Shown: piece after piece, positions 8,665 through 16,581 of the stretch
Layout of the letters: the number at the start of each line of letters is the position of its first letter
Numbering within the stretch: position 1 is the first letter of the stretch
Assembly (NCBI RefSeq): GCF_045223415.1
Contig: NZ_JBEQZJ010000023.1
Span: 1-64,000, forward strand
DNA: 64,000 nucleotides
Direction of reading: 5' to 3'
From: Hoskinsella mucinilytica
GTDB lineage: Bacteria > Bacillota_I > Bacilli_A > Erysipelotrichales > Erysipelotrichaceae
Translations under genes and position numbers: made by a program
Notes under the pieces: model-generated
The model's database searches: none
Told to the model about the DNA's origin: nothing
The model's input: the letters and a program-made list of their open reading frames with translations, nothing else

Positions 8665-9531
8665 TCATTGATCTTTTGATAACAAGATACTTACAATACC
8701 ACACATAATGCCACCTAAGGGAAATAAGACCCAAGAGATGGACCATGCATTCCATACAAAGCTCCATAAAAGATACATTGCGAATGTGATCATCATGATG
8801 CATCCACACCATTTACCGATACGCTGATCACTTTCATTCACAACCTGTTTTGATAATTCTGTTTTTTCTATTTTACTTTTTTGCATACCGCAATAAACAA
8901 AGATACCTACCGCAATTGTGATCAATGTCATAAAGAAGCCATTCGCAAAAGGTTCTTCTAAGATTTCTTCCAGCATCAGATAAGCAAAGACACCAAATAA
9001 AATCAAACCGACACCGATGACCATTCCGATTTGAAAGTGTTTATGAATACGATCCTTTTCATACTCATCATAGATGTTTTGTGGAATCTGTTGATATTTC
9101 TTTTGAAAGTGACTATGACTGATTCCATAATAAACGAAAATCATAACAGCGATCATCACAAAAAACATAAAGATCATATCTGCCATATATTCATCTCTTC
9201 CGATGAAGATTGCTTCCATATAACAATAACTTGCTGCTCCAAACAGAATCAGCATCACACCCAACGTCATCATTTTACTCATTTGATTTTCATGCTTATC
9301 GTATACATCTTTATGAAGCAAGCCTTGTTCCTTAACTTCTCCATACAGCAGATCATCTATCTTGCATTGAAATAGCTCACATAATTGCATGAGTTTATCT
9401 AATTCGGGATATGCACTTCCATTTTCCCATTTACTTACAGATTGCCTTGAAATATTTAATTGCTCGGCCAGTTCTTCTTGCGACATTCCCCTTTGCTTTC
9501 TTAATTCTCTCAGATTTTCTTCAAATTTCAT
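8665..9531 (-). CDS. XRE-family regulator with membrane-spanning C-terminal domain
   Basis: A 288-residue protein. Residues 1-62 are a Cro/CI helix-turn-helix (MSQEELAEQLNISRQSVSKW). The rest holds two similar blocks of paired hydrophobic helices (MTLGVMLILFGAASYCY and IGMVIGVGLILFGVFAYLM), followed by a third pair near the C-terminus. Such membrane-tethered XRE proteins are common in Bacillota and often sense envelope state; the target is unknown. The start at 9531 follows GAGGTGAT with good spacing. No clear terminator is seen after the stop. Confidence 0.8.
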   Translation of the reverse strand: MKFEENLRELRKQRGMSQEELAEQLNISRQSVSKWENGSAYPELDKLMQLCELFQCKIDDLLYGEVKEQGLLHKDVYDKHENQMSKMMTLGVMLILFGAASYCYMEAIFIGRDEYMADMIFMFFVMIAVMIFVYYGISHSHFQKKYQQIPQNIYDEYEKDRIHKHFQIGMVIGVGLILFGVFAYLMLEEILEEPFANGFFMTLITIAVGIFVYCGMQKSKIEKTELSKQVVNESDQRIGKWCGCIMMITFAMYLLWSFVWNAWSISWVLFPLGGIMCGIVSILLSKDQ

Positions 9532-9651
9532 CTCTATCACCTCGCTTATATTGTATAAAATCACATAGATTTTCACTACCAACTTTGATTAGCGTTTTGT
9601 ATTTCTTTGTCAACCATAGGTTGCAAAGCCTTTATTTAGGTGATTTTTTGA

Positions 9652-10323
9652 CTATTCATCGATTTGCCAGTCGATTGGCGTAAAGCCATGTTCCTTCAAA
9701 AAAGCATTGGCTTTTGAAAAATGTCTACAACCAAAGAAGCCATAATCTGCACTATATGGACTTGGATGAGAACATGATAAGATCAAGTGTTGAGGATTTG
9801 TAATGAGTGTCATCTTCGCTTTTGCATTCTTTCCCCATAACAAGAACACAATAGGCTCCTTTCTTTCATTCAACTTTCTTATGATTTCATCTGTTAAGAT
9901 CTCCCATCCTTTTCCTGCATGCGAATTGGCTTGTCCTCTTCGCACTGTCAATACGGTATTCAACAGTAAGACACCTTCTGTTGTCCATTTTGTCAATTCT
10001 CCATGAGATGGTATGTGGCATCCCACATCTTGTTTCAATTCTTGAAATATATTTTGTAGACTAGGTGGTGGTGTCACGCCTTTTTTCACAGAAAAACATA
10101 ATCCATGTGCTTGATTAGGACCATGATATGGATCTTGACCTAAAATCACAACCTTTACCTTATGATAAGGAGTATATTTTAACGCATTAAAGATATCGTA
10201 CATATCCGGATATACAGTTTGTGTTTGATATTCATGTGCGATAAAATTACGCAGTTTTCTATAATATTCTTTTTGAAATTCTCCCTCTAGGATCAGATCC
10301 CAGTCATTACCTATATTTACCAT
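9652..10323 (-). CDS. ung: Uracil-DNA glycosylase, family 1
   Basis: A 223-residue enzyme that removes uracil from DNA to begin base-excision repair. The water-activating motif GQDPYHGPNQAHGLCFSV lies near residue 61 and the leucine-loop motif appears as HPSPYSA, with Tyr in place of the usual Leu. GVLLLNTVLTVRRGQANSH is also typical. The ATG at 10323 follows AGGTGAT; a GTG three codons earlier is less likely. Confidence 0.95.
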   Translation of the reverse strand: MVNIGNDWDLILEGEFQKEYYRKLRNFIAHEYQTQTVYPDMYDIFNALKYTPYHKVKVVILGQDPYHGPNQAHGLCFSVKKGVTPPPSLQNIFQELKQDVGCHIPSHGELTKWTTEGVLLLNTVLTVRRGQANSHAGKGWEILTDEIIRKLNERKEPIVFLLWGKNAKAKMTLITNPQHLILSCSHPSPYSADYGFFGCRHFSKANAFLKEHGFTPIDWQIDE

Positions 10324-10387
10324 TTTTATCACCTAATTTATTGTATCTCAAATAGGATAAAAAGGAAATCATTTTATAACAATAAAA

Positions 10388-10417
10388 AAAGATCTAGCGC
10401 CTAAGCGTTTGATCTTT
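10388..10417 (-). terminator. Intrinsic terminator of tldD-pmbA
   Basis: Minus-strand AAAGATC, a 16-nt loop and GATCTTT run into seven T, just past the pmbA stop. Confidence 0.85.
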
Positions 10418-10423
10418 ACCTAT

Positions 10424-11755
10424 CTATTCTCCTGAAATTGCTAATTCATGAAATAGGATCGATGGTGCACCAATACCAGTATAAGACATGTTACCATCAT
10501 TTCCAACCATATCAATATGATTCATTGCTTCCATAAAATTACCGGCTACTGTAATCAAATTGATTGGCTTGACAATAGCTCCGTTTTCTACATAAAAGCC
10601 ATTTGCCTGTAACGAAAATTCTGTACTTACGGCATTTAATCCTGCATGAAGACTGGTGATTCCAGTAATGATTACACCTTTTTGTAAGGATTTTACCATA
10701 TCTTCGTAGTTGCTTTCGCCATTTTGAATATAGAAATTGGTAGGTGATATTCCAACATTGCTTGCATAACCACTCTTGAATCCATTACCTGTAGAGTTTG
10801 TATGCATTAGCTTTGCACTTTTCAAATTATGCAAATAAGTGGTTAACACTCCTTGATTTACAATTACCTTCGTTTTACAAGCAACGCCTTCATCATCAAA
10901 AGCAAAGCTACTTTGTCCATCCTCCATCAAAGGATCATCTATGATAGTGATTTTTTCATCAAATACCTGTTTTCCTAAGGAATCCTTTAAAATAGAAATA
11001 CCTTTATGAGCATTTTCTCCATCAAACAACCCACATAACGCTTGTAAAAGAGAAATCATGGTATCATGATGCATGATCACTGGATAATTTCCACTGGCGA
11101 TTTGTGTAGCGTGTAATTTATCTGTCACTTTTTTGACTATACGAGTGGCAAATGCATCAACATCAATATCACTATCATCTTTGATACAGATCCAATCGTA
11201 ATCGCTCTTCACGTCCTCTTGATCTTTCGCTAATACCTCAGCGACGATCATACTATAAGACATGTTGTCACTTAAAGATAAGCCTTTGCTGTTTGTAATA
11301 TTTCTTGTTACATCACTTTCAGAATAGCTACATCCCATAACCTGGGAAATTCTTTCATCTTTATCTAAGATTGCTTGTTCGATTTCTTTTAATACTTGTA
11401 TTTTTTCTTCACTGCTTTTTTGCTTAAATTGATGTTCTCTTTGTGTGATTTCAGGATAAGAATCATCTCCGGCATATAGCTCTACTTCATCCTCACTTGT
11501 GATATTTTCCGCATGATCTTTGATCTGCCTCAAAGCATATTCCATATTTGCATCACTTGCATCTTCTAAGTAACAGATTCCCATCTTTCCTTGATAGATA
11601 CCTCTGACTGCGATACCATCACATTCACTGATCGTAAAACCATCTACCTTATGATCATACACTTGAATACTAGTAGAGGAAGACTTTTGTTCATAAATTT
11701 CAAAATCACTAATACCTTCGGCTATGGCTTTTTCCATCCAAATTTGTTTATTCAT
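10424..11755 (-). CDS. pmbA: TldD/PmbA family metalloprotease subunit PmbA (TldE)
   Basis: A 443-residue protein of the TldE/PmbA branch, the non-metal-binding partner in the TldD/TldE heterodimer that cleaves unfolded or modified peptides in the cytoplasm. Recognisable stretches include SGYASNVGISPTNFYI and FSLQANGFYVENG near the C-terminus. No HExxxH metal site is present, as expected of this subunit. It overlaps tldD by 8 bp. The start at 11755 is supported by GGAGG eight bases upstream. No ribosomal peptide precursor is seen nearby, so the substrate here is unknown. Confidence 0.88.
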   Translation of the reverse strand: MNKQIWMEKAIAEGISDFEIYEQKSSSTSIQVYDHKVDGFTISECDGIAVRGIYQGKMGICYLEDASDANMEYALRQIKDHAENITSEDEVELYAGDDSYPEITQREHQFKQKSSEEKIQVLKEIEQAILDKDERISQVMGCSYSESDVTRNITNSKGLSLSDNMSYSMIVAEVLAKDQEDVKSDYDWICIKDDSDIDVDAFATRIVKKVTDKLHATQIASGNYPVIMHHDTMISLLQALCGLFDGENAHKGISILKDSLGKQVFDEKITIIDDPLMEDGQSSFAFDDEGVACKTKVIVNQGVLTTYLHNLKSAKLMHTNSTGNGFKSGYASNVGISPTNFYIQNGESNYEDMVKSLQKGVIITGITSLHAGLNAVSTEFSLQANGFYVENGAIVKPINLITVAGNFMEAMNHIDMVGNDGNMSYTGIGAPSILFHELAISGE

Positions 11756-13145
11756 TGTCATTACCTCCATCCTTACCGCCAACGATCATACTGCTGACAC
11801 GAATTGCAGGCTGTCCTACATCAGTAGGAATCGATCCACTACTTGCGCCACACATTCCTTGTGCACACAATAAGTTTTTTCCGACCTTATCGATCTTCAT
11901 AAGTGTATCTGCACCATTTCCAATTAAGGTTGCCCCTTTGACTGGTTTTGTGATCTTTCCATCTTGAATCAAATAAGCTTCTCTTACAGAGAAATTATAA
12001 TCTCCGGTACTTGGATCAACACTTCCGCCACCCATCGTTTTGGCATAAAGACCATATTTGATATCCAACATATCCTCAAATTCATCTTCTCCCGGCGCAA
12101 TAAATGTATTGGTCATTCTAGACACAGTTTCCCATTTATAAGATTCTCTTCTTGAACTACTTGTACTTGGTAGTCCCATTCTTCGACCATTTAATGTATC
12201 GATCAAATAGCTTTTTAATACACCATTTTCAATTAATACATTACGTTTACAGAAGTTTCCTTCATCATCGATGTTGGCACTTCCCCATGCATTCGGGATA
12301 GTCCCGTCATCAATTGCGGTTACGCAATCACTTGCAATCTTTTGTCCTAACTTTCCACAAAAAACAGACTGGTTCTTTGCGACAGCTGCAGCTTCTAAGG
12401 AATGACCACAAGCTTCATGAAAGATAACACCACCAAAACCATTATCAATGATGACCGGCATCACACCGCTTGGACAATCATCTGCATAAAGCATCGTTTT
12501 CGCTATTCTTGCGGCTTCTGTTCCAATATCTGCTGGATCATGTTGTTCATAAAATTCCATTCCCATATGTCCACCTGGAGAACAGCTACCTGTTTCTACC
12601 AAAGCACCATCTTCCGCAATGACATTGACTGCCATTCTTGTTCTTACTCGTACATCCTGAATATAGCGTCCTTGCGAATTAGAAATTGCGACATGCTGTT
12701 CATCATCTAAATAATTGATCATAACTTTTTTGACGACAGGATCATAGTTCATCGCCGCATCATTGGCTTTTTTCATCAAAGCGATCTTCGTTTTCGCATC
12801 GCTCTTTTGTGGATACATCTTGATGACATGCTTATTTTCATAGGAAACCTCGACCAATGGCTTTGGTTCCACCTTGACATCTTCATGTATCGCTTGTGCC
12901 AAATTTCTTGCTGTTTTGATTAAGTTTTCTTCACTGGTATCATTGGTATAAGCATAAAAGGATTCTACATCATGATAAATTCTTAATCCAACACCATAAC
13001 GTATTCCACCATTGGCACTTTCCACGACTCCATTTAACATAGCATAACGTGTGCTATAATTTGTTTCCTCAAAGATTTCCGCAAAATCTCCACCCGTTGT
13101 CAATGCTTCTTTTAATACTTTTTGTAAAAGCGTTTTTGTTAACAT
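11748..13145 (-). CDS. tldD: TldD metalloprotease catalytic subunit
   Basis: A 465-residue protein with the zinc motif HEACGHSLEA (about residue 243) that marks the catalytic TldD subunit. Other typical stretches are GFGGVIFHEACGH and MCGASSGSIPTDVGQP near the C-terminus. With PmbA it forms a processive metalloprotease. The start at 13145 follows GAGGTG at 6-nt spacing; a GTG three codons upstream is embedded in the ribosome site. First gene of the pair. Confidence 0.9.
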   Translation of the reverse strand: MLTKTLLQKVLKEALTTGGDFAEIFEETNYSTRYAMLNGVVESANGGIRYGVGLRIYHDVESFYAYTNDTSEENLIKTARNLAQAIHEDVKVEPKPLVEVSYENKHVIKMYPQKSDAKTKIALMKKANDAAMNYDPVVKKVMINYLDDEQHVAISNSQGRYIQDVRVRTRMAVNVIAEDGALVETGSCSPGGHMGMEFYEQHDPADIGTEAARIAKTMLYADDCPSGVMPVIIDNGFGGVIFHEACGHSLEAAAVAKNQSVFCGKLGQKIASDCVTAIDDGTIPNAWGSANIDDEGNFCKRNVLIENGVLKSYLIDTLNGRRMGLPSTSSSRRESYKWETVSRMTNTFIAPGEDEFEDMLDIKYGLYAKTMGGGSVDPSTGDYNFSVREAYLIQDGKITKPVKGATLIGNGADTLMKIDKVGKNLLCAQGMCGASSGSIPTDVGQPAIRVSSMIVGGKDGGNDNE

Positions 13146-13300
13146 CCATCTCACCTCTATCGTTCATTATACTATGATTTGTAAGTGGAAACAATGAAAA
13201 TAATCCCCCAAATGATTTCATGTCGGCCTTAAATGATGTAGGTCATTCAAGAGCTATTTATGAGTAGCAATGTTTCTTCCCTTTCATCAGTAATTTCATT

Positions 13301-13330
13301 AAAAAAGAACAGTTGATTTATTACTGTTCT
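13301..13330 (-). terminator. Intrinsic terminator after the Ig-like protein gene
   Basis: Minus-strand AAGAACAGTAATAAATCAACTGTTCTT hairpin (AAGAACAGT / ACTGTTCTT arms) leading into TTTT, directly at the stop codon of the Ig-like protein gene. Confidence 0.8.
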
Positions 13331-14032
13331 TTAAACTCCACTATTAGATTGATTTTCATTATTGGATGGTGTTTCATTTACGATGTATTGTACCGTAATA
13401 TCTTTTTTACCTACATTTCCACTACTATCTTTTACCTGTAATGTATACGTTTTTGTCTGGCTGATCGTTGATAACTCTGTTGGCCATCCTTTAATTTGAT
13501 CACTTGCGATAACACCATCATAATTATCCTCGGCAGTAGCATTGACAAAGGTTACCAATTCCTCGATCGTTGAGGTTGGCTCCAATGTAAATTCCACTTG
13601 TGAATTAGATACTGTAATGACAGGTGCCTTTGTATCTTTTACAACGATAGGGATATCTATCGTTTCATCTTGATAGCTCAATGTTGCAGTGTAACTTCCT
13701 AATTTTGTTACATCGACTTGATCAAAATTAAGTTCAATATCCTTTAATACCTCTTTATCTGCTTCCACATAAGAAGCTACTTTTTCATCCAAGGTACCAT
13801 TCACTTCCACTTGAAAGGATGCTTTTTTCAACGTGATACCCTCGATACCCGTTGTTTTCTTATCATTTTTATTGTTATCTGTAGCAGTTCCCTGTGCTGC
13901 TACCGGAGCCTCAAAAGGCTTTTTCTTTTTATCTATGAAGGTCTGCTTAGCAAATCCAAGAGCTACGATCAATAAGATTACGATGACTCCGCCAATCAGA
14001 ACGACTTTTTCAGGCTTACTAAATTTCAACAT
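13331..14032 (-). CDS. Membrane-anchored protein with DUF5011/Ig-like domains
   Basis: A 233-residue protein with one N-terminal membrane segment (VVLIGGVIVILLIVALGF), a short linker rich in Thr, Asn and Lys, then two beta-sandwich blocks. The second has the DUF5011 pattern (KDTKAPVITVSNSQVEF ... VKDSSGNVGKKDITV). The C-terminal tail is rich in Asn and Ser. It is probably displayed outside the membrane as a single-pass anchored protein. There is no lipobox or LPxTG sorting signal. Function unknown; the domains usually bind or space surface components. Confidence 0.8.
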   Translation of the reverse strand: MLKFSKPEKVVLIGGVIVILLIVALGFAKQTFIDKKKKPFEAPVAAQGTATDNNKNDKKTTGIEGITLKKASFQVEVNGTLDEKVASYVEADKEVLKDIELNFDQVDVTKLGSYTATLSYQDETIDIPIVVKDTKAPVITVSNSQVEFTLEPTSTIEELVTFVNATAEDNYDGVIASDQIKGWPTELSTISQTKTYTLQVKDSSGNVGKKDITVQYIVNETPSNNENQSNSGV

Positions 14033-14158
14033 ATGTTCTCCTTTCTGAATTCCGCTATTTTATTATAGCACAGTCAAAGTGGTTTTCTAATCTAAAAAAG
14101 CTATATCTGCATTATTTTTTACTTTTTTTACCATTTTTTTCTTTCCATCAAACCTTGG

Positions 14159-14551
14159 CTATCCTACATCAGCTGCTAACACGATTCCATTTGCCAAATA
14201 AGAACCTACCTCCATGCTTTGTATGTGTATCAATTCGGTTTCGGATATCAAAGTAATCTTCTTAATCTCATAATAAACGTTTTCTTCCTGCCCACACAAC
14301 CATTCCTCTTCTACTAGTTGATCAGCCTGTTTCCAACCATTTGCAGTAAACACCGGTTGCTGTTTAGATACACACAATGATGTTCCACCATCCAAGAATA
14401 AGCTTATCGCCGCTTCCTTACGTGTTGAGACATCCAAAATGGTAATATAAGAATTCTGATATCCTCTGATACGATCATTTACTTGTAGCTTTTTCGCTTG
14501 TGTAGAAAACCCCATGATCAATGTCACAACGCTGTCTTTTGCGATAGACAT
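14159..14551 (-). CDS. Stand-alone minimal Hint-fold (intein/Hedgehog-like) protein
   Basis: A 130-residue protein that reads as a bare Hint domain. The N-terminus SIAKDSVVTLIMG follows the initiator Met, with Ser in the place of the usual catalytic Cys/Ser. Then come KKLQVNDRIRGY (the L-x-x-GD block), SKQQPVFTANGWKQADQL (the TxxHP...GW block with the His replaced by Gln) and a C-terminal block SYLANGIVLAADVG where inteins end in HN. It starts at 14551, five bases after the rsmB stop, with AGGAAG upstream; a longer reading lies inside rsmB. No flanking extein is present, so splicing is unlikely. Function unknown. Confidence 0.6.
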   Translation of the reverse strand: MSIAKDSVVTLIMGFSTQAKKLQVNDRIRGYQNSYITILDVSTRKEAAISLFLDGGTSLCVSKQQPVFTANGWKQADQLVEEEWLCGQEENVYYEIKKITLISETELIHIQSMEVGSYLANGIVLAADVG

Positions 14552-14555
14552 CGTA

Positions 14556-15803
14556 TCACTTCCTAATAAGCTTCGCCATAAAGAAGCCATCACTTTGATA
14601 TTGGAAAGGAAAAACTGTTTCCATATGGACAAGAGTAAAATCTTCATGATCCTTTAAAAAGCTTTCGATTTGTTTTTCATTTTCTTTTTTATTAAGCGTA
14701 CATGTAGAATATACCAAAACACCTTTATTTTTTACCATTTCAGCGGCTCGACTTAGTATTTTCTTTTGTAATGGTATCAAAGTATCCATATCATTTCCGT
14801 TCATATGATATTTGATATCACTTTTATTTGCCAAAACACCATATCCACTACAAGGCACATCACATAATACACGATCAAAGCTGTTTTCCTTTAATCCATC
14901 TAATACCGTCGCATCCATTTGTTTTGCTTGAATACATGTGATACCAAGACGCTTTGCCCCTTCTTTGATCAATTCTACTCGATGCTCATGAATATCTCCA
15001 CATAGAATGCTTCCTTCATCATTCATCAATTGTGCCATATGACATGCTTTTGTTCCAGGTGCACTGCATACATCTAAGATATGATCGTTTGGCTGAGGAT
15101 CTAGCAAATAAGCAACTAGCTGACTTGCCTCATCTTGTATTGAGATCAATCCATCTTGATATTCCTGTGTCGCAGTTAAATGATGACCATGATATATCAA
15201 CGCATCTTTACTGATAAGGCCTTTTTCAAATAAAGGTTCTTTTTCAAGTAGTGCATCTCTTGTGGTCTTTAACGTATTGACTCTTGCGGTTACCGGTTTG
15301 ATTTCTAAATTACTCTGACAGATTTTTTCTGTAATTTCATATCCGTATTGAGCTACCCACATCTTAACCAACCAAGTTGGATGACTGGTTTGAATCGCCA
15401 AAACTTCTTCCGGTTTTCCTGTTGGTTGTAAGATCTGATTTTGATCTACTTTATGTAAAACGGCATTGACCAACTTTGCATATCGTGAATTGATGTTATG
15501 TTTGGTGATTTCTACGGCATCATTGATGATTGCATAAGATGGCACCTTATCCATAAACAAAAGTTGATAAACACTCATATCCAACAACAAAGCAACCTCT
15601 TCATTATCCATTTTCTTCACATAGGACTCCCACTGAAATCTACAGAATCGATAATTCTGTAGCATTCCATAAACGATTTGTGTAATCAATCCTTTATCTT
15701 TTGCGGATACCATATCCAACTTTTTCTGTAATACAATATTACTATAGCCTTTTTTGATACAGATCTCTTTTAAGATCATAAAACAAGACTGTCTCGCACT
15801 CAT
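14556..15803 (-). CDS. rsmB: 16S rRNA m5C967 methyltransferase RsmB
   Basis: A 415-residue protein. Residues 1-130 are a NusB-like RNA-binding domain. The SAM-dependent Fmu/NOL1 domain follows, with DVCSAPGTKACHM (SAM site, about residue 246), the catalytic-cysteine motif DVPCSGYGVLANKSD, and YSTCTLNKKENE with the second cysteine. It methylates C967 of 16S rRNA. It overlaps the PAP2 gene upstream by 4 bp and is in a priA operon, a usual place for rsmB in Bacillota, though fmt and def are missing here. Confidence 0.93.
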   Translation of the reverse strand: MSARQSCFMILKEICIKKGYSNIVLQKKLDMVSAKDKGLITQIVYGMLQNYRFCRFQWESYVKKMDNEEVALLLDMSVYQLLFMDKVPSYAIINDAVEITKHNINSRYAKLVNAVLHKVDQNQILQPTGKPEEVLAIQTSHPTWLVKMWVAQYGYEITEKICQSNLEIKPVTARVNTLKTTRDALLEKEPLFEKGLISKDALIYHGHHLTATQEYQDGLISIQDEASQLVAYLLDPQPNDHILDVCSAPGTKACHMAQLMNDEGSILCGDIHEHRVELIKEGAKRLGITCIQAKQMDATVLDGLKENSFDRVLCDVPCSGYGVLANKSDIKYHMNGNDMDTLIPLQKKILSRAAEMVKNKGVLVYSTCTLNKKENEKQIESFLKDHEDFTLVHMETVFPFQYQSDGFFMAKLIRK

Positions 15804-16576
15804 ATCAATTTCCCTCCTCTTAAAAATATATGACGATATCCTAAATAACAGCTATAGGTTATGATAAACCCCATCGCCGTATCACTTAAAAAATGAGCTC
15901 CCATCATCATCCTGGTCAATGGCATCATGATGATAAGACATGTAATGATGAGATAGCGAAACACAGATGTTTTTTGTGCAGGGTGATCTTTCCATTGTAG
16001 AAAACATAGGATAGCGGTGAATGCAGTCGTATGTCCACTTGGAAAGGAATGATTGCCATATAAACCACAAGGCCGATACCAAACACAAAATTCAGCAACA
16101 TCCTTCATATCACGATAACGTATTCTTCCCCACATGTTCTTCATCAAAAAGGTAATCAGAATTGCGGTGATCGTCACACAAGTAAAAAACACAAAAAAGC
16201 CGATCCTTTTTTGAAGGATGGTAGGTGGTATTCTTTTTATGATCCACCATAACATCCAAGTCATAAGAAACGATATCAACATACACCCTACAAATACCCA
16301 GATAGAAATAGATATCATATAATGAACAAGATCCTGAATCGCATAAACACCTACTCCCCATGCAAGAACCAAATAAGTACGATGTAAATACATGCGATGT
16401 AGCATACACATGGTAATGACAACCATCATTTGAATAAATAAAGGTCCCAATCGTTCGAACAGCATGGCGATGATATTTTTATGATACAGTGCGTCTGTGA
16501 TCTGATAATCATAACATGCGCCTAGGATCAGCGCTAAGATCGCAATCAAATAAGGAATCCATTCTTTTTTCTTCAT
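15800..16576 (-). CDS. PAP2 family membrane phosphatase
   Basis: A 258-residue polytopic protein with about seven hydrophobic segments. The PAP2 signature is present in order: KNMWGRIRYRD, FPSGHTTAFTA and the third motif RMMMGAHFLSDTAMG. Members dephosphorylate lipid phosphates such as undecaprenyl diphosphate or phosphatidylglycerol phosphate at the outer membrane face. The ATG at 16576 has GGAG eight bases upstream; another at 16582 shares a base with the priA stop and is too close to the same site. Located between priA and rsmB. Confidence 0.85.
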   Translation of the reverse strand: MKKKEWIPYLIAILALILGACYDYQITDALYHKNIIAMLFERLGPLFIQMMVVITMCMLHRMYLHRTYLVLAWGVGVYAIQDLVHYMISISIWVFVGCMLISFLMTWMLWWIIKRIPPTILQKRIGFFVFFTCVTITAILITFLMKNMWGRIRYRDMKDVAEFCVWYRPCGLYGNHSFPSGHTTAFTAILCFLQWKDHPAQKTSVFRYLIITCLIIMMPLTRMMMGAHFLSDTAMGFIITYSCYLGYRHIFLRGGKLI

Positions 16577-16581
16577 ATCCA

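Noticed and set aside
10424..13145. TldD/PmbA pair as part of a modified-peptide (RiPP) cluster
   Set aside because: No precursor peptide, modifying enzyme or exporter lies nearby; neighbours are housekeeping genes.
14552..14647. N-terminal extension of the Hint protein that might act as an extein or signal
   Set aside because: It is the antisense-free out-of-frame reading of the rsmB C-terminus; AGGAAG and the Hint block A both point to the start at 14551.
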